DNA from: JAOPZW01 sp963807305 | GTDB taxonomy: Bacteria; Actinomycetota; Thermoleophilia; Solirubrobacterales; Solirubrobacteraceae | Direction: 5' to 3' | NCBI GenBank assembly: GCA_963807305.1 | Contig: CAWEBN010000014.1 | Coordinates: 140,373-204,372 of the forward strand | DNA: 64,000 nt | In this document: positions 1 through 7,503 of the stretch, one piece after another | Layout of the letters: every line of letters begins with the position of its first letter | Position numbering within the stretch: the first letter of the stretch is position 1 | Notes under the pieces: model-generated | What the model saw: the letters and a program-made list of their open reading frames with translations, nothing else | Databases searched by the model: none | What the model was told of the DNA's origin: nothing | Position numbers and translations under genes: made by a program

Positions 1-318
1 CGCCGCGTTGTTCGGCGAGGTGCTCACACTCTGCGCCCGCAGCGGGCTGGCCAAGGTCGGCGTCATCGCCGTCGATGGCACCAAGATTCACGCCAACGCC
101 TCGCGCAACGAGAACCTCGACTACGAGCAGCTCGCGCGCGAGATCGTCCGGGAGGCCCAGGGCAGTCGACGCGGCCGAGGACGAGCTCTACGGCGAAGCG
201 CGCGGAGATGAGCTGCCGCCCGAGCTGGCGAGCGAGCAGGGCCGCCGCGTCTGGCTGCGCGAAGCCAAGCAATGGCTGGAAGCCGAACGCGCGCGCAACC
301 CGCAGCCGGTGCCCCTGT
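1..318 (+). pseudogene. Transposase fragment (IS1182/IS5-like), frameshifted and truncated
   Basis: Both ends are missing: the left end is cut by the window and similarity stops near base 318. Frame 2 reads through the typical VDGTKIHANASRN motif and LDYEQLAREIV, then the same protein continues in frame 3 as AVDAAEDELYGEARGDELP and WLREAKQWLEAERARNP. Going from one frame to the other needs removal of a single base in the G-run near 161-163, so this is a one-base insertion. The DGTKIHANAS block is characteristic of DDE transposases of the IS1182/IS5 type (established knowledge). No terminal repeats can be seen. It is almost certainly a dead remnant. Confidence 0.75.
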
Positions 319-389
319 CGCGGATGTTGTCGCGAAGGCGGCGACGACCACGGCGACAGCGAGCACGCCCTCCACGGGACTCATGGCGT

Positions 390-600
390 TCACGACTCGC
401 ACGACACGCCGTCGCCATCGGCGTCGAGCCCGTTCGGATCGCCTGGCGGCGTCGGGAAGTCGGTCGCCGTGGTGTCCGTGCAGTTCAGCACGTCGCTGTA
501 ATCCGAGGTGGGAGCGGGAGCACTGTCTTCCTCACCACCCGCCAGAGCTTGAATCTCCTGCTCGGCATCACGCCGCGCCTCCCGCTCGCGCTTCCTTCTT
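390..600 (-). pseudogene. Excalibur calcium-binding domain C-terminal fragment
   Basis: The minus-strand frame ending with TGA at 390-392 reads SDVLNCTDTTATDF, then PTPPGDPNGLDADGDGVSCES and stop. The DxDxDGxxCE ending with an upstream paired cysteine is the signature of the Excalibur domain, a short extracellular Ca-binding module usually at the C terminus of secreted actinobacterial proteins. Upstream the frame is only Arg/Glu/Ala-rich, and I find no convincing start codon or signal peptide, so I call it a remnant. Just after the stop, a minus-strand ATG near 385 opens a hydrophobic signal-peptide-like stretch (LAVAVVVAAFA) that runs into the antisense of the transposase fragment, perhaps the stub of another interrupted secreted protein. 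Confidence 0.6.
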
Positions 601-778
601 GCTGCGGCTCGTCGGCGCCGAGCGGCAGTGCGCGACCGCCGCCGGCCGGATGTGCCGGAATCGCGCCAGCGCCTCCGCCATCACGGGATCGTCCCATACG
701 GCCGCTCCCGGGGTCCGGCCGCTGGTAGCGTTGGGCATCCGCCGTGGACCGGCGGTCGAGCACGAAGCGAGGAGGCGG

Positions 779-2008
779 ATGGACGCGCAGTCCGGAGCCG
801 GGCCCCATGGGAGTGCACCGCCGGCGGGCCGGGTGCACGTCCTCGGCGCGGGACCCGTCGGCCTCCTGCTGACGGCGTTGTTGCAGCCGCTCGACTGGGC
901 CGCGGTGCGCCTCTACGAGAAGCGCCGCGACTACACGCGCACGCGCATGGTCCGGCTCGCCTCCTACCTCGTCGCCGATTCGGTCGAGGCGTACCGTGCC
1001 GACCACTTCGACGGGGACAACGTGGAGGCCGTCTTCGATCCGTCGGAGCTCGCCGCGGCCCTGGCGTTCCGGCAGTCGATCCCTGCCGACCTCGCGGAGC
1101 TGCTGCGCGGATGGACGCGCGGGTTCATCCAGCTCAACGCGATCGAGCGCGCCCTCAGCGATCTCATCGACGCGCGCACCGAGACGCCCGTGGAGCGCGT
1201 CACGGCGGCGCTGACGGCCGAGGAGGCGACCGCGATGCTCGAACCGGGCGACGTGCTGATCGACTGCACGGGCAGCAAGTCGCTGCTCCGCGACGGGCTC
1301 CTCCCCGACGGCGACGGGAACACGCTCACCTTCCTGTTCGAGCACGCGCTCGTCGTGACCTTCCTCTACAGCCAGACGTACACGTGCAACGAGTACTGCA
1401 AGTACTACAAGAACGTCGAGAACGCGCACTACAAGTTCATCCCGATGGTCTCCCGCGTCTCCTACGACGGGACGATGAGCCACGTGACGGGCATCGTCAC
1501 CATCACGCCGGAGGAGTACGCGGCGATGCCGAAGCGGTTCGACGGTGAATGGCTGCGCGACAACCTTCCGGACGCCGCCCGGTCGATGGAGCGCTTCATC
1601 GCCAAGGTCACGGAGGAGACGCACGGCGAGGTCGTCGGCGACCTCGAGATGATCCCCATCCCCCTGAACCTCTACCGCGCGCGCAACGCGACGAGCCTGC
1701 AGTGGAGCGCGACGGGGCCGCGCGACCACCCGTTCGCCACGACGCCGGTGTTCCTGCTCGGGGACTCGGCGATCGGCTCGCCCTACTTCCAGTCGATCAC
1801 GCTCGGCTTCGAGTGCGCGATGTTCCTGGCGGGACTCATCGCGCAACGCGACGGGCCGGCCGAGCCGATGCTCGATCGCTACGAGCGGCACATGTACAAG
1901 CAGTGGCTGCGTGTGTACATGCAGAGCAAGATGATCAAGAACAACAAGGACCTGTTCCAGTTGCTCGACGACCCGCTCGCGCTCCTCGACAAGTTGCACA
2001 TCTACTGA
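779..2008 (+). CDS. FAD-dependent oxidoreductase / monooxygenase-like protein
   Basis: A 409-residue protein starting at an ATG preceded by AGGAGG. The Rossmann dinucleotide motif GAGPVG lies at about residues 23-28, and a late GD motif (VFLLGDSAIGSPYFQS, near residue 325) is placed as in group A flavoprotein hydroxylases, where it binds the FAD ribose. The start is chosen at 779 because the open frame farther upstream has no domain similarity. The middle is rich in Tyr, Asn and Cys (TCNEYCKYYKN) and matches no subfamily I can name. It stands alone among broken genes with no partner reductase or regulator, so the substrate is unknown. It may have been acquired together with the neighbouring debris. 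Confidence 0.8.
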   Translation: MDAQSGAGPHGSAPPAGRVHVLGAGPVGLLLTALLQPLDWAAVRLYEKRRDYTRTRMVRLASYLVADSVEAYRADHFDGDNVEAVFDPSELAAALAFRQSIPADLAELLRGWTRGFIQLNAIERALSDLIDARTETPVERVTAALTAEEATAMLEPGDVLIDCTGSKSLLRDGLLPDGDGNTLTFLFEHALVVTFLYSQTYTCNEYCKYYKNVENAHYKFIPMVSRVSYDGTMSHVTGIVTITPEEYAAMPKRFDGEWLRDNLPDAARSMERFIAKVTEETHGEVVGDLEMIPIPLNLYRARNATSLQWSATGPRDHPFATTPVFLLGDSAIGSPYFQSITLGFECAMFLAGLIAQRDGPAEPMLDRYERHMYKQWLRVYMQSKMIKNNKDLFQLLDDPLALLDKLHIY

Positions 2009-2112
2009 GAGGTGAATTTGTGGCAGTCAGAGTCGGCCGGCCCGTTTCCGATCACACCCTGCAGGGCCTACGTCCGCGGCGAGCCCGCCCCGATCCTGTT
2101 TGACCTGTCGAG

Positions 2113-2436
2113 TCACCAGGGCAGCTGAGCCCGCGGTATGCCCATCACCTGCACCGCCGGGAGGTCGCGTACGCCGCGGTCGGGATCGCGGGTCGTCGCC
2201 GCACACCGGGGCACCGCCCGCCGATCCGGATCTCCGCCGCGCCGACCGCGGCGAGCACCCCCTCCCACTCGTCCTCGACATGCTCGCGGTCGGTCGCGAG
2301 CTGACGAGCAATCCGGAAGCGGCGGGCGTCGATGCCCGCGGCGCCGGACTCGCGCTCGAGCGCGCGGACCGACGCGTCGCCGAGCAGCGTGACGCCGGCC
2401 GCGTCGGAGGCCGCGCCGGAGACGCCTCACGCTGAG
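2113..2436 (-). pseudogene. MOSC-domain protein remnant, frameshifted
   Basis: On the minus strand, one frame reads GVTLLGDASVRALERE, GIDARRFR and DEWEGVLAAVG, and a second frame continues with AVPRCAATTRDPDRGVRDL. Together they reproduce the second half of a MOSC (molybdenum cofactor sulfurase C-terminal) domain, including the RRFR block and the conserved PRCxxTTxDP cysteine motif. The two parts are joined if one base is restored near 2217-2219. The N-terminal part is absent (a stop lies just upstream) and the natural C terminus is uncertain. MOSC proteins bind sulfur or molybdopterin; this copy cannot be functional. Confidence 0.6.
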
Positions 2437-2451
2437 GCTGCAGAGCGCGCC

Positions 2452-2619
2452 GACCATAAGTGCTACCTGCTCAACACTGATGGCGGCAACTCCGGGAACC
2501 CGTTGGGCCGCGCGGCGATTGGTGCGCTCCTCATGCAAGGCGATACTCGGCTCGCCGATTTGCCGCGGCGCTGGCGCGCTACTCCTATCGCCTGCTTGCG
2601 CCAGTGCGATCGCTGCTGA
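2452..2619 (+). pseudogene. RNase H-like N-terminal fragment
   Basis: The frame contains YLLNTDGGNSGNPLGRAAIG followed by ALLM. This matches the first beta-strand and catalytic Asp of type I RNase H proteins, whose common form is YTDGGxxGNPGPAAIGAVL. Similarity is lost after about 35 residues, and no Glu/Asp catalytic residues of the rest of the fold follow before the stop. There is no convincing start codon at the front. Base composition around it is less GC-biased than in neighbouring genes. I read it as a decayed fragment. Confidence 0.45.
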
Positions 2620-2964
2620 GCGGACCGGTGGTATCCCTGCAAACCGAGGGTGAGCTAGCGAACAGGGCGGCGTCCTGGTCGTCGGCGCGGCGTTGTCCCA
2701 CGCCGCTCCGATTCGCGGATCGCTGGGCAGTCTTGGTCGCCTAGGCTCCGACGATAATCATCGGTCGGCGACCGGCGCCCAGGGAACACACCCGAGGAAC
2801 ATACGTCGTCCTCGCCGCGCGTCCCGCCGACGAAAGCTATGGTTTTGCAGGATATTTTCGGATCGGTGGTGCGCGACGCGAGCGCGCGACCGCCTGCTTG
2901 TAAGGCCGCTGCGCCGGCACCGCGCGACTGCGGCCTCGATACTCGCTATCTCGATACGCGAGCG
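2620..2964. other. Non-coding stretch, nothing recognised
   Basis: About 345 bases between the RNase H-like remnant and the 3' end of the next gene. Open frames here have no recognisable motif, poor codon bias and no ribosome binding site. I see no tRNA, clear hairpin or repeat. Confidence 0.5.
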
Positions 2965-3849
2965 CTAGAGGCGAGCGGTGAGGTGGTCGACCAGCTGGCG
3001 CTGCCCGCGCTTCCAGCCGCCTCGACGATTGTTAGGGTGCGGGATCCAGTAGTACTCGGCCTGCTGGGCTGAGAAGGTCAGCGTCCCGCACGCGAACGTC
3101 GGCTCGTCGACCTCCAAGGTGGGCGTGTGACTGGTCTCGATCGCCAGGCGCGGCTCTGAGCCGAGGACAAGCACCCCACCCGGCCGCAGCAAGGCCAGTT
3201 CTTTGCTGAGGTACCGCGGAGGGCATTGGCGCTCCATGGCTCGCGTCGGCTTCCCCGCGCGATCGCCGCGCGGCGAGCACTTGATCGACTGCACGCGCGC
3301 GATGTGTTCCACGAACCCAGCTAACGCCCGCGGGTCGGGCTCGGTATCGGGCTGCGGGCTTCGGCCTTCCCACCAGGACAGCACGGCGGCGGCGCTCGCG
3401 GCCATTCGATACCCGGCTCGGCTGTAGTTCCACAGCGGGCTGGCGTCCAGGCCCGCGCCCAGGTACTCGCCGGTATGGGCGCTGATCGAGTACTCGATGG
3501 TTATGTCCCACCAATCGGACTCGGGCTCGGCGTTGTCGAGGTTCAGGTTGAGCGCGACCACGCACAAGCCGCCCGGCCCGTAGTGCTCGCCAATCCACGG
3601 CCAGAAGATCGAGCCGTCCGGCTCGCGCTTGTCTGCGGCGGTGCGGCCGGGGTGCTCGTTTGATGAGCGACCCGCCCAGCACGACTCCGCGGCGTCGCAA
3701 CAACGGTCGAGCGAGCAAGCGCGTCCGCCGCGGTCAAGCACCCCGCGGCGCCGGTACAGGGCACTGATTCGCGCCAGCATTGCCACGCGCTCATGCGTCG
3801 GCGTGTAGCCGTCCGCGTTCAGGCGTCGCTCGATCTCCCGCTTGGTCAT
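2965..3849 (-). CDS. Uracil-DNA glycosylase-like superfamily protein
   Basis: A 294-residue protein. The central segment has an IKC motif (residues 189-191), a second Cys at 209 followed by PRYLSKELALLRPGGVLVLG, and a late HPNNRRGGWKRG. A KC...C...yL..El.ll.P...lG series with a late HP motif is the layout of the uracil-DNA glycosylase superfamily (family 4/5 and UdgX-like), where cysteines can bind an Fe-S cluster. Four extra cysteines (C45, C50, C51, C57) lie near the N terminus. The active-site first motif (GxxPG) is not evident; the loop at 78-92 could replace it, so glycosylase activity is unproven. The gene stands alone, with lower codon bias than its neighbours, suggesting transfer. Confidence 0.6.
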   Translation of the reverse strand: MTKREIERRLNADGYTPTHERVAMLARISALYRRRGVLDRGGRACSLDRCCDAAESCWAGRSSNEHPGRTAADKREPDGSIFWPWIGEHYGPGGLCVVALNLNLDNAEPESDWWDITIEYSISAHTGEYLGAGLDASPLWNYSRAGYRMAASAAAVLSWWEGRSPQPDTEPDPRALAGFVEHIARVQSIKCSPRGDRAGKPTRAMERQCPPRYLSKELALLRPGGVLVLGSEPRLAIETSHTPTLEVDEPTFACGTLTFSAQQAEYYWIPHPNNRRGGWKRGQRQLVDHLTARL

Positions 3850-4133
3850 GACCGACGATACGCACGCTGCCAGCCCTCTCCCTCGACCGGGCGAACCAAC
3901 ATCGTCGCGATCTTCGACCGCCCACGCTATCTCACGGCGCCCGTTGGGACAGCTGGTGGCTCACGTTGTGCGTTCGGCGGGCCTGGCTGGGAGCCTCGCC
4001 GTTGCGGGATTTCGCGCCTCTGACCGCTCGCGCAGGCCTCGTCGGGCAGAGCCTGGGACACATCCGGGACACGCCGCGGACTGTTCATGCCCAGTGACAC
4101 GAAGGAAAGGCCCTCTGAGCGGCGCTGTTCGCA

Positions 4134-4206
4134 TGCCCCCGCAAGGAATCGAACCTTGAACCTTCGGATTAAGAGTCCGCTGCTCTGCCAGTTGAGCTAC
4201 AGGGGC
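4134..4206 (-). tRNA. tRNA-Lys (anticodon CTT)
   Basis: The minus strand folds into a complete 73-nt cloverleaf. A seven-pair acceptor stem GCCCCTG/CGGGGGC includes one U-G wobble. The D-arm reads AGCTCAACTGGCAGAGC, the anticodon loop CTCTTAA carries CTT, and the T-arm has GGTTCGATTCC. The discriminator base is A and CCA is not encoded. It lies 29 bases downstream of the TPR-like gene on the same strand and may share its transcript. Confidence 0.95.
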
Positions 4207-4235
4207 GCGGCGCCCATGGTAGCGGCGCGTTCTGG

Positions 4236-4925
4236 TCAGCCGCTCTGAGACTGGGCCGGCTGCTGGACGTTGAGCTGGCTCTTCTGGAGGTCGATCTCCG
4301 ACTTGAGCTGCTTGCGGTCCTTCTTGGGCGCGAGGGCGATGGCCTTGGCCTCGGCCAGCGTCGCCTTGCGGTCCTGTTTGGCGCCGGCGGCCAGGATGGC
4401 GAGCTGGGCGTAGAGGTTCGCGCTCTCCTTGCGGCTGGCGATGACGGCCTCCATCGCCGTCACGGCCTTGTCGTACTGCTTCAGACCGGCCGGGCCGTAG
4501 GCCTGCACCATCAGGTTGGCCGTGTTCGGGTCCGGCTTCGCGGGATTGGTCGCGAGGTAGCGCTGCCAGGCCGCGGAGGCCAGGCGCAGCTCGGCGAGGC
4601 CCTTCGCCGTGTAGGCGCCCTGGGTCTGGTTGAAGTTCTCGCCGGTGCTCGCGTTGCCGAAGTGCAGCTTGGTCAGACCGAGGAGAGCGGCGGTGTCCTG
4701 CGGGTTGACCTTGAGCTGGCGCTCGTAGGCGGCGAGGCGCGTCTTGAACACGGTGTCGGTGCTCGTGTTGCTGCTGCCGTTGCCGCCGATGGCGTCGAAG
4801 AGGCCGCCGTTCGTGCCGCCGCCGATGCCGAAAAGGATGAGGCCGCCGCCCATGAGCAGGGCGAGCGCGAGGTAGATCACTTGTACGGTGCGGCGCCGTC
4901 CGCGGCCGCGGAGGTCGAAGAGCAT
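4236..4925 (-). CDS. Membrane-anchored TPR-like protein
   Basis: A 229-residue protein starting MLFDLRGRGRRRTVQ. One transmembrane helix (about residues 16-36, LALALLMGGGLILFGIGGG) is followed by a Gly/Asn/Ser linker and an all-helical domain. That domain has TPR-like pairs: YERQLKVNPQDTAALLGL, WQRYLATNPAKPDP and YDKAVTAMEAVIASRKES. TPR domains mediate protein contacts; the partner is unknown. It begins five bases after the tatC stop, so it is in the tatA-tatC transcription unit and may act on the outer face of the membrane near the Tat translocase (inference). Confidence 0.75.
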   Translation of the reverse strand: MLFDLRGRGRRRTVQVIYLALALLMGGGLILFGIGGGTNGGLFDAIGGNGSSNTSTDTVFKTRLAAYERQLKVNPQDTAALLGLTKLHFGNASTGENFNQTQGAYTAKGLAELRLASAAWQRYLATNPAKPDPNTANLMVQAYGPAGLKQYDKAVTAMEAVIASRKESANLYAQLAILAAGAKQDRKATLAEAKAIALAPKKDRKQLKSEIDLQKSQLNVQQPAQSQSG

Positions 4926-4930
4926 CGAAT

Positions 4931-5968
4931 CTAGGATAGGGACAGGTCGTCGTCGAGGTCCCAGCGCTCTTCCGGCTCGGCCCTTGCACGGCGGCGTTCG
5001 AAGATCCGAGCGAGCAGGACGCTGAGCTCGAAGAGGACCAGCAGGGGTGCCATCGCGATGAGCATCGTGACCGGATCCGGCGTCGGGGTGGCCACCGCGG
5101 CGACCACCGCAATGGCCAGGATCACGTAGCCGCGATTCTTCGCGAGCTGGCGTGCGCTGACGATGCCCATGCGCGTGACCGCCAGCACGCCGACCGGGAT
5201 CTGGAAGAGCAGACCGATCAGCGCGATGAGGATGATCGCGAACTTGTAGTAGTCCGTGGCGCGGATGAGGATGTCGAAGTTGCCGTCGTTGAACGTCAGC
5301 AGGAAGTGGATGGCGCGCGGCAGCGCCACGAAGTAGCCGAAGGCGACGCCGGCCAGGAAGAGGCACGGGACCATCAACATGAGCGGCAGCGCGACCTTGC
5401 GCTCCTGCGGGCTGAAGGCCGGCAGGACGAAGGCGTAGGCCTGGTAGAGCAGGAACGGCAAGGCCAGCAGCAGGGCGGCGTAGCCGGCGACAGTGAAGGT
5501 CGTGACGAAGGGCTCGGTCACCCCCAGCGTCACGGGCAGCCGCGTGGTGTTCCGCGGCGCGGCCGCCGCGGCGTCGCGGGTCGCGCGGTAGGCGGCGTCG
5601 AGCTGGCGGTTCTGCTTGGCGAGCAGGGCCTGCTGGGCGACCGTGAGATCGAGCTTGCTCGCCAGCAGGTCGTTGACGCGCTTCTGGGTCGCGAGCACGG
5701 GCAGGGTCAGGCTCTGGGCGCGCGCCGTCTTCAGGCCGTAGACGGCCGTGTCCTCGAGCGGGCTGCGCTTGCTGGGGTCGGCGCTGACTTTCCGCGTCGA
5801 CTGCAGCGGCTTGTTGATCGTGGTGAGCAGCCAGTCGTTCTGCCAGTAGCAGACCGCGAAGGCCACCCCGAGCACGACGAGCGAGATGATCAGGCGGTTG
5901 CGGAGCTCGTCGAGGTGCTCGACGAGACTCAGGCGGTCCTCATGGCCGATGGGCCGCAGGCGACTCAA
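4931..5968 (-). CDS. tatC: Sec-independent protein translocase TatC
   Basis: TatC is the multi-spanning membrane receptor that recognises twin-arginine signal peptides and exports folded proteins. The N terminus carries the family hallmark SLVEHLDELRNRLI followed by TM1. Later segments FLLYQAYAFVLPAFSPQERK and ALPRAIHFLLTFN are typical of TM2-TM4. At 345 residues it is longer than the usual ~250 because of a roughly 90-residue, Ala/Gln-rich hydrophilic insert between TM1 and TM2 on the periplasmic side, and a charged C-terminal tail. It follows tatA by 18 bases. The Rieske protein encoded in this window has a twin-arginine signal and is a likely client. Confidence 0.95.
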   Translation of the reverse strand: MSRLRPIGHEDRLSLVEHLDELRNRLIISLVVLGVAFAVCYWQNDWLLTTINKPLQSTRKVSADPSKRSPLEDTAVYGLKTARAQSLTLPVLATQKRVNDLLASKLDLTVAQQALLAKQNRQLDAAYRATRDAAAAAPRNTTRLPVTLGVTEPFVTTFTVAGYAALLLALPFLLYQAYAFVLPAFSPQERKVALPLMLMVPCLFLAGVAFGYFVALPRAIHFLLTFNDGNFDILIRATDYYKFAIILIALIGLLFQIPVGVLAVTRMGIVSARQLAKNRGYVILAIAVVAAVATPTPDPVTMLIAMAPLLVLFELSVLLARIFERRRARAEPEERWDLDDDLSLS

Positions 5969-5986
5969 ACGCGCCTCCGGCGACGC

Positions 5987-6262
5987 TCAGGAGACGTCCG
6001 CGCGCGAAGCGGGCTGGTCCTGCGGGCGCGCCTCACCCGACACCGCCTCGGGCTCGGCCGCCGCCCGGTCGAGCCCGTGCTGACGCACGACCGGCTCCGC
6101 GTCGGGCGTCTCGTCGTCCTTGTCCTTGCCGGTGATCGAGTCCTTGAACTCGCGCATCCCGGACCCCAGCTGGCGCCCCAGGCCCGGCAGTCGCTTGGGC
6201 CCGAAGACGATGAGCACGATGACCAGGATGATGCCCAACTCGAGCGGTCCTATGGAAGGCAT
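5987..6262 (-). CDS. tatA: Twin-arginine translocase subunit TatA/E
   Basis: A 91-residue protein with an N-terminal transmembrane helix (GPLELGIILVIVLIVFGPKR), the conserved FGPKRLPxLGR hinge, then an amphipathic helix (LGSGMREFKDSITG) and an acidic, disordered tail. This is the standard TatA architecture; TatA polymerises to form the passage for folded proteins recruited by TatC. It is the first gene of the minus-strand unit tatA-tatC-TPR protein. The divergent zinc-ribbon gene starts about 120-145 bases away, leaving room for two promoters. Confidence 0.93.
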   Translation of the reverse strand: MPSIGPLELGIILVIVLIVFGPKRLPGLGRQLGSGMREFKDSITGKDKDDETPDAEPVVRQHGLDRAAAEPEAVSGEARPQDQPASRADVS

Positions 6263-6406
6263 GCGGCAAGCGTACCGGGGACCGCGAAGCGCACTCGCCA
6301 GTGGGCTTGCGAGCGAGCGGCAACGCGCCACATGTCGTGTCGTACGAATGACCCGTAAAGGCGAAGGCGAGGGCGGCCGATGAAGGGGCCAGACGGAGAC
6401 CTCACC

Positions 6407-6832
6407 ATGAGCCGCGAAGCCGACAACCCTCACTACGTCCGCCGCGTCGTCCTGCCCTCGGGCAAGACGATCGAGGTGGTCTACTTCGACGAGATCCCCG
6501 CCTTCCCGGCGGTCGGCGACTCGGGCTACACCGAGAGCGGCGAGGACCTGCACCTGTGCGGGAGCTGCGGCTCGGACCTGGTCTACCCCGTCGAGTGGGA
6601 CGAGTCCGGCGCGACCCATTGGGAGGTCACGCTGCGCTGCCCCAACTGCGAGTGGACCGGCACCGGCGTCTTCGAGCAGACCATCGTCGAGCGCTTCGAC
6701 GAGGTCCTCGACCGCGGTACCGAGGCTCTCGTCCGCGACCTCAAGCGGATGATGCACGCCAACATGGAGGATGAGATCGAGCGCTTCGTCACCGCGCTCG
6801 ACGCTGATCACATCCTCCCCGACGACTTCTAG
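6407..6832 (+). CDS. Zinc-ribbon protein of unknown function
   Basis: A 141-residue protein. Two CxxC pairs (CGSCGSDLVYPVEW and CPNCEWTG) form a classic zinc ribbon in the middle. The N-terminal part (YVRRVVLPSGKTIEVVYFDE) is beta-rich and the C-terminal part is a long acidic helix (FDEVLDRGTEALVRDLKRMM). I chose the ATG at 6407 because GGAG lies eight bases upstream; an in-frame ATG at 6380 would add nine residues. Zinc ribbons of this kind often bind nucleic acid or protein, but no named family is recognised. It stands alone, opposite tatA and convergent with the response-regulator gene. Confidence 0.8.
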   Translation: MSREADNPHYVRRVVLPSGKTIEVVYFDEIPAFPAVGDSGYTESGEDLHLCGSCGSDLVYPVEWDESGATHWEVTLRCPNCEWTGTGVFEQTIVERFDEVLDRGTEALVRDLKRMMHANMEDEIERFVTALDADHILPDDF

Positions 6833-6846
6833 GTCGCCCGCCCCTT

Positions 6847-7503
6847 CTAGCTCGCCCGCAGGTAGGCCAGCACGGCCAGCACCCGCCGATGATCGTCATC
6901 GGTGGAGGGCAGGCCGAGCTTGCCGAAGATGCTCGAGACGTGCTTCTCGACCGCGCCGGCCGTCACCACCATCGCGCGCGCGATCGCCGCGTTGGTGCGC
7001 CCCTCGGCCATCAGCTCCAGGACCTCGCGCTCGCGTGGGGTCAGCGCCGCGAGCGCCGGGTCCCCCGTCTGCCCCGCCCGCGACCGCACCAGCTCGGCGA
7101 CGACCTCGCGGTCCAAGGCGGTCCCGCCGCGGGCCACGCGCTGGACGGCGTCGACGAAGCCTCTTACGTCGCCGACGCGCTCCTTGAGCAGGTAGCCGAT
7201 CCCGCCCTCGCCGGACTCGAGCAGCTCGGCCGTGTAGACCGGCTCGACGTACTGCGAGAGGACGAGGACGCCCAGCCCCGGCTGGCGCTCCCGCGCCTCG
7301 AGCGCCGCGCGCAACCCCTCGTCGGTGAAGCTCGGCGGCAGGCGCACGTCGACGATCGCCACGTCGGGCTTGTGGCCCGCGACGATCCGCAGCAGCCCCG
7401 GGGCGTCCTCGGCCTGGGCGACGACCTCGATGCCCTGCTCGCGCAGGAGCGCGACGAGCCCCTCGCGCAGCAGCGCCTGGTCCTCGACGATCACCACCCG
7501 CAT
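6847..7503 (-). CDS. NarL/LuxR-type response regulator
   Basis: A 218-residue two-domain regulator. The receiver domain spans about residues 1-120, with acidic residues near the start (VEDQ), the phosphoacceptor Asp near residue 52 (VAIVDVRLPP) and the conserved Lys after YLL. A LuxR-type helix-turn-helix (LTPREREVLELMAEGRTNAAIARAM, then AVEKHVSSIFGKLGL) fills the C terminus. It overlaps the 3' end of the histidine-kinase gene, so the two make a cotranscribed two-component system. The trigger and target genes cannot be told from sequence. Lying last in the respiratory operon suggests a link with quinone or cytochrome function, but that is inference. Confidence 0.92.
   Translation of the reverse strand: MRVVIVEDQALLREGLVALLREQGIEVVAQAEDAPGLLRIVAGHKPDVAIVDVRLPPSFTDEGLRAALEARERQPGLGVLVLSQYVEPVYTAELLESGEGGIGYLLKERVGDVRGFVDAVQRVARGGTALDREVVAELVRSRAGQTGDPALAALTPREREVLELMAEGRTNAAIARAMVVTAGAVEKHVSSIFGKLGLPSTDDDHRRVLAVLAYLRAS

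Noticed and set aside
485..1999. Long minus-strand frame opposite the flavoprotein gene
   Set aside because: Composition is Arg/Val/Asp-rich as expected for the complement of a GC-rich gene; the plus-strand gene has the motifs and the ribosome binding site.
3850..4133. Possible gene between the UDG-like gene and tRNA-Lys
   Set aside because: Short frames here have no motif, ribosome binding site or codon bias; I see only intergenic DNA.
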